DNA from: JADJLQ01 sp038251405
GTDB taxonomy: Bacteria; Bacteroidota; Bacteroidia; Chitinophagales; Saprospiraceae
Direction of reading: 5' to 3'
Assembly: GCA_038251405.1 (NCBI GenBank)
Contig: JBBSBH010000011.1
Coordinates: 62,001-126,000 of the forward strand
DNA length: 64,000 nucleotides
Under the pieces are notes generated by a model, which saw only the letters and a program-made list of their open reading frames with translations, did not search any database and was not told the DNA's origin. Shown piece after piece: positions 36,792-47,234 of this stretch. Position 1 is the first letter of the stretch. Every line of letters begins with the position of its first letter. Made by a program: the position numbers and the translations under genes.

Positions 36792-39700
36792 TTAAAATTG
36801 AATATTTATACCACCGGTAATTGTCTTAGGCATAGGTGATGAGTAAAAATCATAACCTTGAGCAATATTGGTTACAATATCGTCGGCATTTACTTCAGGA
36901 TCCCATCCGGTATACTTAGTGAAAGTGAGCAAATTGAAACCGGAAATAAATACTTTCGCACTGTTCATAGCCACTGACTTCAACAAACTCTTAGGCAATT
37001 TGTAGGATAATGTCGCACTCCTCAATCTTATAAAAGATCCATCTTGTATAAACCGACTAGATGGTTGTGCCCCATTATTGTAATACAATCTTGCTTCTGG
37101 AATATTGGTATTGGTATTGGAAGGAGTCCAGGAATTTAATTGATCTACAGTCTGATTGTCTTCGTACCGACCATTAGCTGAGCTATATCTTCCTGCTCCA
37201 TAGAAATTGATTAAATTTCCCTGTACTGTATTCCAAAGCATAGATAAGTCAAAGCCTTTCACTGAAATATTGGCAGTCAATCCACCTATCCATTTGGGAA
37301 ATGCATTACCTATCACTACCCGTTGAGCCTGGCTGTAAGTCTTCGTGGTAGATCTGTCCAAGGTACCATCCGTATTTTTAGTGTTTTTATACCAGAGGGC
37401 ATTGCCATTGGCGGGATCTACTCCTGCATATTCTGCAGTAAAAAAAGTAGCTAATGGTTCACCTTCTACGGCTCGGCTCATACTATTCAGGCCAGCTTCG
37501 ATCACCTGGCCTTGGAGATCAGAGATATTATTTTTATTTACTGCCAAGGTAACCCCTAGATTAAATTTCAGATTTTTACTATCGATTATTGCTCCGTTTA
37601 AGGCAAGTTCAATACCCTTGTTTTCCAACTTACCCACATTCTTTACCAAAGTGCTAAATCCAGTGCTGGCGGGTACATTTACATTCAATAATAATCCGGA
37701 TGTATTTTTTTGGTATACATCTATTTCTCCATTGATGCGATCGTTGAAGAGACCAAAATCCAAACCAATATCGGCCTGATCTGTAGTCTCCCACTGAAGA
37801 TCAGGATTGGCAAGCTGAGAAGGCCTTTGTCCTGGTAAATTATTGTATCCGGCATCGCCTGCAAACAAGCCTAGTTGAGGGAAGTTACCTATCTCAGCAT
37901 TTCCTGTGCGACCATAACTTCCTCTTAATTTGAGGAAACTGATTTTCGAATTATCTTTTAGAAATCCTTCTTCTGAAATTATCCAACCCGCGGAAACTGC
38001 AGGGAAAAAGCCATACCGGCTATTTGCTCCAAACCTGGAAGAACCGTCCACTCTGGCACTTAAACCCACCAGGTATTTATCGTTCAATTTATAGTTAGCT
38101 CTTGCAAAATAGGAGGTGAATCTAAAATTGGTCTGGGTAGAGTTACCAGCAGTAATCTTAGCAGCACTTGCGATTTTCTGATATGCATCAGACGGATAGT
38201 CAGTCCCCGTAACCGAGTTAAAATCTTGTCTTGATTGTTGATAAGACATGCCGCCTACTAAATTGATACTATGGATACCAAATGTTTTATTATAGGTCAA
38301 AAAGTTATTGGTATTATAGTTTTCCACCCTGGTAAAAGCATTAGTACCTGTTCCCTGATCAAAGCCGGTATTACGCACGGTCTTACTATTGTAAAAAGAT
38401 TCTTCTTGTTGGTCAAGAAAGTCAACCGCAAATTCTGATCTAAAAGATAGTCCCGGTAACAGTTGTAATGAGCCATATACATTGCTCAAATTTCTGTGTA
38501 CCGTAGTATTATAGTAAGCATTGCCAATATAAATAAGTGGATTGAAATAGAGTGGTTGATTGAGGTCTCCCGGTGGCGTACCGATGGGTAATCCAGTGGT
38601 GGGGTCTGTAGCAGGGCTAAGTGGCGTCAGTGCAATGGCTTGAATGGGATTAGCAAAAGACCGGTCGCCCGAAAGTCTTTCATTTAATGTCCTGGCCAGA
38701 TTAATATTAGCGCCAATAGACAGTGCTTTACTTACCTGGTGATTCAAATTAATACGACCTGAAAACCTGGTGAAGCCATTTCTTATAGGAATACCTTTCT
38801 GATCCAGAAACTGACCGGAAATATAAAATTTAGTCTTTGCGTTTCCACCATCAAAGCTGAGGTCTAATTGTGACTGAGGAGCTTTTTGAAAGCCAATTTC
38901 ATCCCACTTAGTATCTGCTTGCTGTGGTGTGCCATAAGTACCGAGACTGACATCATTAAAGAATCCTTTTATATATGCTGTAGTACTACCAGGATCAGTA
39001 ATATCTATCTGATCAATTCTATCAGCGTTAGCCGCTGCTTTGAGATAATAATCAACATATTGGGCAGAGTTTAAAAACTTTACTTTATGAGTAGGAGTGC
39101 TGCTCCCAACCTGGTAACCAACATTTACATTGGTGCGGCCTTCTTTACCTTTTTTAGTAGTGATCAATACTACACCGTTTGATGCTCTGGCACCATAGAT
39201 AGCGGCTGCCGATGCATCTTTTAATATTTCTATGGACTCAATATCTAGCTGATTTATATCAGAGATTGAATTTGTAGCGCCTCCGTTTCCAGAAAGGTTA
39301 GCAGTGGTAATTGGAATTCCATCCACTACATACAAAGGCTCATTAGAAGCTGATACGGAGGAATTTCCGCGAACTCTAATTTGCATGGCCTGGCCCAATT
39401 TGCCCGTTCCACCATTTACTTGAACACCAGCTGCTCGTCCCTGGATAAGTGATTCCAGGCTATTTACTGGTACATTTTGCATATCAGCAGCCTTAATCTT
39501 TGCGATATTCCCGGTCAGGTCGCGTTTTATTTGGGTGCCATATCCCGTCACTATCACCTCGTCAATAGTCTTTACATCATCATTCATGGTGATATCTACC
39601 CGGGATCTCCCATTAATGGATACTTCCACTGTAGTAAATCCTAAATAGCTGAATGCCAATACATCGTTTGGGCCTGCCTTTATTTCAAAGTCGCCATCTA

Positions 39701-39866
39701 CATCTGTCACCGTACCTGTAGTAGTGCCTTTTACAGCAACAGCTACCCCAATGAGCGGTTGCCCGTCGGCTGTAGCTTTCACATTTCCATTGACGGTCTG
39801 GGCATAAGCATTTCCCACCACCATCATTGAAAATACAATCATGATTTTAGTAATTAATCTTTTCAT
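36792..39866 (-). CDS. SusC/RagA family TonB-linked outer-membrane protein
   Basis: A 1024-residue TonB-dependent importer. The signal peptide (about 1-22) ends at AYA-Q. A CarboxypepD_reg-like domain (GVAVAVKGTTTGTVTDVDGDF) follows, then a TonB box region with the SusC signature (TIDEVIVTGYGTQIKRDLTG), the plug (PLYVVDGIP, SIEILKDASAAAIYGARASNGVVLITTK) and a 22-strand barrel ending in an aromatic residue. It works with the SusD-like lipoprotein encoded next to it to move oligomers across the outer membrane. No clear exact TAnnTTTG promoter was found in the 150 bases upstream; TATCTTAG is close. Confidence 0.96.
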   Translation of the reverse strand: MKRLITKIMIVFSMMVVGNAYAQTVNGNVKATADGQPLIGVAVAVKGTTTGTVTDVDGDFEIKAGPNDVLAFSYLGFTTVEVSINGRSRVDITMNDDVKTIDEVIVTGYGTQIKRDLTGNIAKIKAADMQNVPVNSLESLIQGRAAGVQVNGGTGKLGQAMQIRVRGNSSVSASNEPLYVVDGIPITTANLSGNGGATNSISDINQLDIESIEILKDASAAAIYGARASNGVVLITTKKGKEGRTNVNVGYQVGSSTPTHKVKFLNSAQYVDYYLKAAANADRIDQIDITDPGSTTAYIKGFFNDVSLGTYGTPQQADTKWDEIGFQKAPQSQLDLSFDGGNAKTKFYISGQFLDQKGIPIRNGFTRFSGRINLNHQVSKALSIGANINLARTLNERLSGDRSFANPIQAIALTPLSPATDPTTGLPIGTPPGDLNQPLYFNPLIYIGNAYYNTTVHRNLSNVYGSLQLLPGLSFRSEFAVDFLDQQEESFYNSKTVRNTGFDQGTGTNAFTRVENYNTNNFLTYNKTFGIHSINLVGGMSYQQSRQDFNSVTGTDYPSDAYQKIASAAKITAGNSTQTNFRFTSYFARANYKLNDKYLVGLSARVDGSSRFGANSRYGFFPAVSAGWIISEEGFLKDNSKISFLKLRGSYGRTGNAEIGNFPQLGLFAGDAGYNNLPGQRPSQLANPDLQWETTDQADIGLDFGLFNDRINGEIDVYQKNTSGLLLNVNVPASTGFSTLVKNVGKLENKGIELALNGAIIDSKNLKFNLGVTLAVNKNNISDLQGQVIEAGLNSMSRAVEGEPLATFFTAEYAGVDPANGNALWYKNTKNTDGTLDRSTTKTYSQAQRVVIGNAFPKWIGGLTANISVKGFDLSMLWNTVQGNLINFYGAGRYSSANGRYEDNQTVDQLNSWTPSNTNTNIPEARLYYNNGAQPSSRFIQDGSFIRLRSATLSYKLPKSLLKSVAMNSAKVFISGFNLLTFTKYTGWDPEVNADDIVTNIAQGYDFYSSPMPKTITGGINIQF

Positions 39867-40025
39867 ATAACTCTAATTAAATTAAATTTCTTTAGTGAGT
39901 TTCAGAAGAACTCTGATTAAGTTTTAACGAATCTAAGATAATAAATGTGAATATTTTATTAAGAAAATTGGCTAATTCATTGAATAATAATCGGATATTT
40001 TTTTTTCACTTTGTTTTCCCCAAAA

Positions 40026-40052
40026 CAAAAAAGCCCGACTTATTGCCGGGCT
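40026..40052 (-). terminator. Rho-independent terminator after the hydrolase-like gene
   Basis: The stem AGCCCG (40032-40037) pairs with CGGGCT (40047-40052) around a 9-base loop, and on the minus strand it is followed by TTTTTTGTTTT. It lies 33 bases beyond the stop of the gene ending at 40085. Confidence 0.8.
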
Positions 40053-40084
40053 CTAATAGCATTTATTAAATGATTTTTTAATTC

Positions 40085-41686
40085 TTATTGAACTACAATA
40101 GATTTGGTTACCACCCCTTTATCAAAGCCAATCTGCAAATAATATATTCCAGCTGGAAGATTATTCCTTTGCAGTACGTATTGATTGGTATTCATTTTCG
40201 AAGTACCCAAAGCCTTTCCATTGATATCGAATAAAGTGATAGACTTCATTTTATTTTCAATATTAGTTTGGATTGTAGTATAAGTGGTAACGGGATTAGG
40301 CATTATTTTCAAACCCACCTGCGATTCTTTTAAAAGATCCGGTGTAGCAGTAAATGTGCCGAGGTTTAATACAGCAAACGCCCTGGGTGCAAAGTATCCA
40401 ATAATAGTATCGATATACCTGCGGGCTTTAGCTGCAGACATATCAGGATTTTGAAACAAACCATTTGTATTATTCAATCTGCCAGATTGCTTTTCCACTG
40501 CTGACATATAGGTAGTATCCCACCAGGTCCAGGGATCAGAATCCAATGGCTGCAATGCATTGCCATTTAGTGGGTAAAGACCTTCAAGACCATCATTTTT
40601 CTTATTAGCTACCTGAGTAATCGGATCATTCAATTGTAGATCTTTCATAGCTTTGTTTAACCCCAATTGGTTGACTTTATAGGCCACTAAGTAAGATCCT
40701 TGAACGGTCACCACAGGTAAGGTCGCACCTCCACCAATAGGAACTTGAACTGTACCTTCTTTATAAGGAGCGAAGAAGTCTCTTGGCTCATGAAAGCCGA
40801 TCATAGGGATATCTGTAGCATCTATCCACTGGGAATCGGCAAGGGCTCCACCTAAATTTACACAGAGTTGGAAATCAGAGTTTATTCCAGGAAAATTTGG
40901 ATAGCATAGCGTATCGCCATTTATTGGATTCACGCCTACTGAGGTGCCGTAGATATTGCCATGAACTTGTTCTATAACAAAAGGCAATCCATTATTACCA
41001 ATGAACTTATTACTTGATTTAAGTACAATATCCAGATAAGAATCCATAGTTGCAGCGGCCATGGTAATGTATCCACCTGTGCCCTGACCCCAACCTACTA
41101 TTTTAGAAGTATCTAATCTATATGGATTACCTGCAGCTAAAACGGTGTATTTAAAATACCTAATCGCGGTGCGAAAATCTTGCACACCTCTGTAAGCAGC
41201 ATTGATCAAAGTATTTACACGATCCGGTTGATTATCAGCTAGTGGATTCCAACCCGTTCTATTGTCAATCGCGGCTACTACATAACCCATTTTTGCCAAC
41301 CTGGTACACATTTCCACTAATGCAGAATCTTTGGGAAATCCCATACCCAATGCGGCAATGGCTGCATAGGGTGATCCGGCTGGAAGGTAAGTAGCTCCAC
41401 TAGCACTTCCATTCAATGGGAAAGGAAGGAAGTTCCCGGTATGAGCATAGATGATCAAAGGTCTTTTTGTAACAGTATCTCCTTTTGGAGCATATATCTC
41501 GGCTAACAAAGGAACTTTTAAAGCGTGGCCGGTCACCGGAACTGGAAGTACAGTAGCATTCTGACCATAAGCTACCTGGCTTATAGTAATAGAATCGAAT
41601 ATTTGATGAATGTACCTTACCTTTTGACCAAAGACCGATGAAAAGCAAAAAGCCAAAACGAAAAGGGTGATAATAATTTTTTTCAT
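40085..41686 (-). CDS. T9SS-sorted alpha/beta-hydrolase-like protein without the nucleophile serine
   Basis: A 533-residue secreted protein. It has a signal peptide (1-20, ending SVFG-Q), an alpha/beta-hydrolase core (KRPLIIYAHTGNF oxyanion-type strand; GYVVAAIDNRTG; RTAIRYFKY) and a T9SS type A sorting domain (IMPNPVTTYTTIQ ... GIYYLQIGFDKGVVTKSIVVQ). At the nucleophile elbow, where lipases and esterases have GxSxGG, the sequence is GWGQGTGG, with glutamine in place of serine. It may therefore be inactive as a hydrolase or use another residue. It is 58 bases downstream of the TonB receptor gene and so probably in the same operon. Confidence 0.78.
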   Translation of the reverse strand: MKKIIITLFVLAFCFSSVFGQKVRYIHQIFDSITISQVAYGQNATVLPVPVTGHALKVPLLAEIYAPKGDTVTKRPLIIYAHTGNFLPFPLNGSASGATYLPAGSPYAAIAALGMGFPKDSALVEMCTRLAKMGYVVAAIDNRTGWNPLADNQPDRVNTLINAAYRGVQDFRTAIRYFKYTVLAAGNPYRLDTSKIVGWGQGTGGYITMAAATMDSYLDIVLKSSNKFIGNNGLPFVIEQVHGNIYGTSVGVNPINGDTLCYPNFPGINSDFQLCVNLGGALADSQWIDATDIPMIGFHEPRDFFAPYKEGTVQVPIGGGATLPVVTVQGSYLVAYKVNQLGLNKAMKDLQLNDPITQVANKKNDGLEGLYPLNGNALQPLDSDPWTWWDTTYMSAVEKQSGRLNNTNGLFQNPDMSAAKARRYIDTIIGYFAPRAFAVLNLGTFTATPDLLKESQVGLKIMPNPVTTYTTIQTNIENKMKSITLFDINGKALGTSKMNTNQYVLQRNNLPAGIYYLQIGFDKGVVTKSIVVQ

Positions 41687-41744
41687 AAATAGAGTTTTAT
41701 TAAAAACAGAGCGTTAAATTAAAAATTTATTTTCGGAAACGGGA

Positions 41745-44552
41745 TTAATTCTTTTTCAATTCATATACCAATGACACATAAGCCAGTCTACCGATTCGTG
41801 GGCCTCCATAGGCCTGAAATATTTTATTGTTCAAAAGATTAGATGCGCCTAATTTTATTGTAGTGTTTAATGGTCGCAATCTCCAGTTGATCTGCGCATC
41901 GAGTAAATCATAAGAAGGGATAAAGCCCGTAAACTGCGGAGAGCCCTCAAATGTAAAGGATTGTACCCATTTATAGTTAATATTAAAGCCAAAATCATTC
42001 ACTCTCATACTACCTAGTCGCAGCGGAATATCCCGACCACTTAAGCTGAGGTTGTATTTATGCTCCGGTGTATTGAAGGCAGGAATGATGGGGTCATCCA
42101 CAAAATCTTTATTGAGTTTGTTCCAGGAGTAATTGCCGGATATTTGATAAAAATTGCTGAAATAATAGTTTAGCCCTCCTGAAAACCCTTGTGTAGTCAC
42201 TTGATTAATGGAGTTTGCAGCAAATCTATAGGCTTGCAAAGATTTTGGGAAACCAGAAACCGGATCAAAAGTTCCTTTTACCCCAATATTGTAACCAATG
42301 AAATCATTGTAAAAACTGTAATAATAACTAAGATCGGCATATAGTTTATTAAATAGGGTAGTTCGGTAACCAATTTCAAATGATTTTACTTTTTCAGGGC
42401 GAATGGGATCGATATTGAAATACTTTAAATTTTTGGTATCCAGGGTGTTGAGATATTTCATGAGCGACTCTACCGTGATTAAGTTTTGAACTCCTGTTAA
42501 ATTGCCGGCAAGTATGGCTCTGCCTACATTTAGTGATAAATATTGATCAGATAATGTTGGGTTTCGAAGAGCGGATGCAAATGAAAGTCTCAGATAGTTA
42601 TTGGCTTTTGGTTTGAATACTAATGAAACGGCCGGACTGAATAACAGATTGAAGTTTTCATTTTTATCTACCCGTGCAGTGGCTGAAAATGTCCACCTAT
42701 CGTCCATAGTTTTTTTCTGAATACCTGAGTATAATCCAAACTCGGCATTGGTGATTTTAATATCTGCAGAATCATAAAAAATAGTGCCCCTGCTCTGAGG
42801 AGTATATAGCCTATAATTTCCCCCCACTGTCCAATAATCTAAAAAGGATGGTTTGAATTTGTATTCTCCTTGTACATGATAGAGCGAGGACCGATCATAA
42901 AACCTGGTGCCCCCTCTGTTATTATAAGTATTCTTGATTCTATTGAATTCTTCATCATACCTGGCTGTACCCGGAACAAAAGCATCTACTGTACGCACAT
43001 TAGGATCGGCTTTATTTGCATAGGCAGCGGCAGCCTCATGATATTGAACTAATAGATCATGATTGTCAACCAACCATTTTGAAGCGGCAGGTCGGTCAAA
43101 TGTAGAACTGATAGTACCATCTGGGTTTACGATAATCTGTATTTGAGGATAGCCTTTTTCTCTTATTTTAGATTCTACATTTGACTGCCAATAGGTAATA
43201 TAATCTGCAGACCAAATACTATTAGATTCTGCATTGGTTTGTAATTTTAGAGCTGCAAAATAGGGATCATACGATTTGCCAGCATCATCCTGAGTCATAT
43301 AGGCACGCAGAAAGTATTTATCCTTTTTTTTGATCTCTGCTTTGGCTTGAAAAAACAATATTCCCCGAAGAGAAAATCGATTGTCTCCCTGGTATACCGT
43401 AGTACCATTTCCAAAATTTCCTGCCAGTACTATTTCTGGTGAATCGTCCTTAAGGCTAGGTTTAGTCCGAAAATGGAATGCAGCATTGGCTTTTATATTT
43501 TTAGTGGCATAGTCTACCAGGTCTTTTTCTTTATAGCCCGGTCTATACCATACACCCAGGCCTGGAAAAAGCCATGGAGCTGCTGTGCTAAGGTCATTAC
43601 CTGATTGATATTCATCGCCATAAATATTAATCGCGTCATATCCTCCCGGATTGGTTTTAGCCGAGATGGTTCCCGTCACAGGATCATAATTATCCGCAAC
43701 CCAATCGTTGGCTTTTAGAAAGCTAAAGTTTACTTTGAATCCAAAATTTTCCACGCCTGCTTTGTTTTTTGTAGTAGCCGCATACCTAAGTGCTGTTTCA
43801 AACAAATTTCTTTCGCCATATTTTGCAGAGACACTCAATCCTTTTTGGTAAAATGGATTTTTGGTCTCCATGCTGATCACGCCATTGAAGGCATTTGGCC
43901 CATAAAAAGAGCTGCTCGCCCCCTGTACAAGGTCTACTTTTAATACATCCAATTCTGAAGAGCCCAGGAAATTTCCCAATGAAAAATTGAGTCCGGGGGC
44001 TTGATTGTCTACACCATCTATTACCTGCAATGATCGTACAGGGCTGGTGCTATTAAAGCCTCTGGTATTGATTACTTTAAAAGCAAGGGAAGCTGCTGTA
44101 AGATCCACTCCTTTTAAAGCGCCCAGACCATCATAAAAATTATCACTGGCAGCCTGTTTTATACCAAGGACATCGAGTGACTCAACGGTGAGGGGCGAAG
44201 CTTTTTGTTTATCGGAAATGCGCTGCCCGCGAATTTCGGTAACGGCAATGGTGATAGCTTCTGATTCTAATTTTATGGTGATATTGGAATTAGCAGACTT
44301 GATATCCACATCTTTTGTTAAATACCCTAAATAGGAAAAGGACAATGTAGCAGGTAGAGAAGGCACTCTAATTTCAAAAGCTCCATCAAAATCGGTTACG
44401 GTTCCGGTATTAGTTCCTTTTACTGACACAGCCGCGCCAATAAGTGTTTCACCGGTAACATCGTCAAGAACTTTACCTTTTATTGTTTGCCCAAATGTAG
44501 AAAAGCCTAATAAAAAAGTAAAGGAGAATAAAAAAACAAAAGTCTTTTTCAT
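41745..44552 (-). CDS. TonB-dependent receptor with carboxypeptidase-regulatory-like domain
   Basis: A 935-residue outer-membrane importer. A signal peptide ends near FSTFGQ, then comes a CarboxypepD_reg-like domain (KGKVLDDVTGETLIGAAVSV), a plug (NTRGFNSTSPVRSLQVIDGV, VDLVQGASSSFYGPNAFNGV) and a barrel. It lacks the SusC-type 'VVGYG' TonB-box signature and has no SusD neighbour, so it resembles siderophore/other-substrate receptors. It is followed, on the same strand, by the T9SS hydrolase-like gene. The substrate is unknown. Confidence 0.9.
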   Translation of the reverse strand: MKKTFVFLFSFTFLLGFSTFGQTIKGKVLDDVTGETLIGAAVSVKGTNTGTVTDFDGAFEIRVPSLPATLSFSYLGYLTKDVDIKSANSNITIKLESEAITIAVTEIRGQRISDKQKASPLTVESLDVLGIKQAASDNFYDGLGALKGVDLTAASLAFKVINTRGFNSTSPVRSLQVIDGVDNQAPGLNFSLGNFLGSSELDVLKVDLVQGASSSFYGPNAFNGVISMETKNPFYQKGLSVSAKYGERNLFETALRYAATTKNKAGVENFGFKVNFSFLKANDWVADNYDPVTGTISAKTNPGGYDAINIYGDEYQSGNDLSTAAPWLFPGLGVWYRPGYKEKDLVDYATKNIKANAAFHFRTKPSLKDDSPEIVLAGNFGNGTTVYQGDNRFSLRGILFFQAKAEIKKKDKYFLRAYMTQDDAGKSYDPYFAALKLQTNAESNSIWSADYITYWQSNVESKIREKGYPQIQIIVNPDGTISSTFDRPAASKWLVDNHDLLVQYHEAAAAYANKADPNVRTVDAFVPGTARYDEEFNRIKNTYNNRGGTRFYDRSSLYHVQGEYKFKPSFLDYWTVGGNYRLYTPQSRGTIFYDSADIKITNAEFGLYSGIQKKTMDDRWTFSATARVDKNENFNLLFSPAVSLVFKPKANNYLRLSFASALRNPTLSDQYLSLNVGRAILAGNLTGVQNLITVESLMKYLNTLDTKNLKYFNIDPIRPEKVKSFEIGYRTTLFNKLYADLSYYYSFYNDFIGYNIGVKGTFDPVSGFPKSLQAYRFAANSINQVTTQGFSGGLNYYFSNFYQISGNYSWNKLNKDFVDDPIIPAFNTPEHKYNLSLSGRDIPLRLGSMRVNDFGFNINYKWVQSFTFEGSPQFTGFIPSYDLLDAQINWRLRPLNTTIKLGASNLLNNKIFQAYGGPRIGRLAYVSLVYELKKN

Positions 44553-44659
44553 TCAAAGGAAATTTAGGTAAACAAGATATAATTTTTTTAACAACAAAAT
44601 ACTATGAAGGCATTTTGTAGTTTTCAAAGGGTAAAATAGGCCAAAAGCCTGTAAAAGGT

Positions 44660-45727
44660 CTATGATTTTTTTTGCTCGTGCATTTGGCGCTCTATGAGCT
44701 CCTGATCTGCCAGTCTTTGCTCTAATGTCCTAATGTAAGATTTGGCGTTTTTAAGACCATATTGGGTGTATGCATCTTTGGCCAACTGAAGTGCCTGGCT
44801 AAGCAATCCATTTACTTCAGCAGCAACGGCCATATTATAGGTGGCCTTACCAGCAGCTTCTTTGTCTGATCCCTGAGCTGCAATTTTTTCCCAAATGGCA
44901 TTTGCTCTTAGCCATTCTTTGGTATCAGCATATCGGGCGGCTTCTTCAAACTTGTCTTTATTTCTTCCCTTTACCGTTTTAAAATAGCTGCGAGCTACCT
45001 GGATATATATGGGAGCTATTCGAGCACCATACTTTGATCCTAATTTTTGAGCAATTCCTCTAACCATTTCATTGGATCGTTGCAAATTATTTACTGCATT
45101 TTGCTGAGTATCGGCGGCAGAGCTCGATTTTTCATTCGTGTCACTATCTTTATATTCTTCGATAATAGATTTTGTACTGGGATCATATATTCTCCATCCC
45201 AGATTTACCCGACCGTTTCTTTTGCCATCATAGACTATTTTACTGATCTCCTTACCGGTTTTATCTTTTTCCTTTACCGTTCTGGGTGAAGTGCCCGTTT
45301 GAATGTCAGAATCAAACATTTCTATAGCTAATAAAGCATCTGCCTCATATTTTTTACAAAGTTCCTCTACATCCCATCCATTCATAGGCGCCATCATGGA
45401 TCTGCCACCCCGACTGCCTTCAAATTCCAATCCAGGATTGATGATTTGAAATCTGGGTGTTTTGGACAGTGAATTTACTAATGCTTCCATGGCCATTCTT
45501 CTGCCTTGTTGGTCCTGCTGGTATTCTTCTCCGCTAAAAAGACCCTCCAGATTAGAAAACCACCCGCCGGAAGGTTTGCTTCTGTCTACGAGTAATATTT
45601 TTTGGATATGCTCCGGTATAATGATCTGGGCTGGCTGTAATACCTGGATAGTAGCCACCGGTTTGCAGGCAACTATTAAATATAGAAGGACTGGTATAAT
45701 GAGTTTGAGAAATTTTGAGAAAGTCAT
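44660..45727 (-). CDS. DUF6340-like lipoprotein
   Basis: A 355-residue protein with a lipoprotein signal (LLYLIVAC) and a conserved opening that resembles DUF6340 (VATIQVLQPAQIIIPEHIQKILLVDRS). The middle (EELCKKYEADALLAIEMFDSD) and the C-terminal helical repeats (residues 250-345) suggest TPR-like helices. It is a Bacteroidota-specific envelope family of unknown function; the family name is by pattern memory. The gene lies 107 bases upstream of the TonB receptor gene on the same strand. Confidence 0.65.
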   Translation of the reverse strand: MTFSKFLKLIIPVLLYLIVACKPVATIQVLQPAQIIIPEHIQKILLVDRSKPSGGWFSNLEGLFSGEEYQQDQQGRRMAMEALVNSLSKTPRFQIINPGLEFEGSRGGRSMMAPMNGWDVEELCKKYEADALLAIEMFDSDIQTGTSPRTVKEKDKTGKEISKIVYDGKRNGRVNLGWRIYDPSTKSIIEEYKDSDTNEKSSSAADTQQNAVNNLQRSNEMVRGIAQKLGSKYGARIAPIYIQVARSYFKTVKGRNKDKFEEAARYADTKEWLRANAIWEKIAAQGSDKEAAGKATYNMAVAAEVNGLLSQALQLAKDAYTQYGLKNAKSYIRTLEQRLADQELIERQMHEQKKS

Positions 45728-45766
45728 TTCATATTTTTAATACAAAAATAAGGTTTCTCTCTCGTT

Positions 45767-47080
45767 TCAATGCATGAGTAAATCCATCAGATATACACAA
45801 ATGCATCCTGCAAAAAAACCGATGGCTGCCAACCAGGAAATCTTCTTGAAATACCAAATAAAATCTATTTTTTCGATACCCATTGCTGCAACCCCTGCTG
45901 CAGAGCCTATTATCAACATACTACCACCTGTACCAGCACTAAAAGCTATAAAATGCCACATCTTGGCATCCATAGGCAGATCGTACATACCTATAGTAGC
46001 CGCTACCAAAGGCACATTATCTATAATTGCTGAAATTACACCTATCAGTGTGGCTACAATATCTCTGTTTGAAAACCATTTATCCATTTGCTCAGCTAAA
46101 TTTTGAAGATATCCCAGGGACTCCAAAGCTCCTATCGCCATTAATATTCCAAGGAAAAATAAAATACTGGAGAGTTCGATTCGCGACAAGGCATGTTTTA
46201 CTGAATATTGATGCCTTCTATCTTCAGTAAAATCTTCTTCCGGATGAATGTATTCTGATATCAGCCAGGTCACACTCAAGCCCAGCATCATACCCATCCA
46301 CGGTGGAAGGTGTGTAATGGTTTTGAATATAGGAACAAATATTAGTGCGCCTACACCAGCAATCAGCATAGTCTTACTGGATAGTAATTTCTCTTTAAGT
46401 TTGTCTTTTTCTCCACTGTCATGAAAACTTTTGATTTCTCCCTGAAATACGGGTAAGAAACTGGCAATTAATAAAGGTATTGCAAGGCAAAATATAGAAG
46501 GTATAGCCAGGTTTTCAATCAATTTTCCAGTTCCCACTTTGCCAGCAATCCAAAGCATGGTAGTCGTTACATCACCGATGGGTGTCCAGGCTCCTCCTGC
46601 ATTAGCTGCAATCACAATGAAAGAGACATACCACATTCTTTCTTCCCGGGTATGTATAAGCTTGCGCAAAAGCGAAATAAAAACAATAGTGGTAGTAAGA
46701 TTGTCTAATACTGACGAAAGTATAAAAGCTAACCAGCCTAATATCCATAGCAGTTTTCGTTTATCCCGGGTATGAATTCTATTAGTAATTACCGAGAAGC
46801 CTTTATGTAAATCTACCAACTCAACGATAGTCATAGCGCCCATCAAAAAGATAAGAATCTCTGCTACTTTTCCCAGGTGATGCAATACTGCATTTTGCAT
46901 GCCATCATGAGCTGCTAATGAACCATCTTCCAAATGCAAGGGCAACTTCCCTAATGAAATTAGTGACCAGCAAAGGACTCCCATTAAAAGCGAAGGAATC
47001 GTTTTATCCATTTTTAATGGATGCTCAAAAACAATCAGTAAGTAACCAATTATGAAACAAATAATCACCAGAGTTGCCAT
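45767..47080 (-). CDS. nhaD: NhaD-type Na+/H+ antiporter (downstream copy)
   Basis: A 437-residue ion transporter (ion transporter superfamily, NhaD clade) that expels Na+ or Li+ in exchange for protons. It shows the family sequences LDNLTTTIVFISLLRK, AANAGGAWTPIGDVTTTMLW, AIIDNVPLVAATIGMY and SAGTGGSMLIIGSAAGVAAMG, with about twelve hydrophobic segments. A close paralogue lies 154 bases upstream on the same strand (47235-48536). The spacer is AT-rich with no terminator seen. Confidence 0.9.
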   Translation of the reverse strand: MATLVIICFIIGYLLIVFEHPLKMDKTIPSLLMGVLCWSLISLGKLPLHLEDGSLAAHDGMQNAVLHHLGKVAEILIFLMGAMTIVELVDLHKGFSVITNRIHTRDKRKLLWILGWLAFILSSVLDNLTTTIVFISLLRKLIHTREERMWYVSFIVIAANAGGAWTPIGDVTTTMLWIAGKVGTGKLIENLAIPSIFCLAIPLLIASFLPVFQGEIKSFHDSGEKDKLKEKLLSSKTMLIAGVGALIFVPIFKTITHLPPWMGMMLGLSVTWLISEYIHPEEDFTEDRRHQYSVKHALSRIELSSILFFLGILMAIGALESLGYLQNLAEQMDKWFSNRDIVATLIGVISAIIDNVPLVAATIGMYDLPMDAKMWHFIAFSAGTGGSMLIIGSAAGVAAMGIEKIDFIWYFKKISWLAAIGFFAGCICVYLMDLLMH

Positions 47081-47234
47081 CGCTAAAGGATATTATACGA
47101 TGAATATATATCTAAAAATGGCAGTTGGTATAATTTTAAAAAGGAATTTTATTATATATTTTATTCTAGAATATTAAATGATATTAAAGTTTCAAAATTT
47201 AATATTGAGGATGATATAATATCGATTTTTTTCT

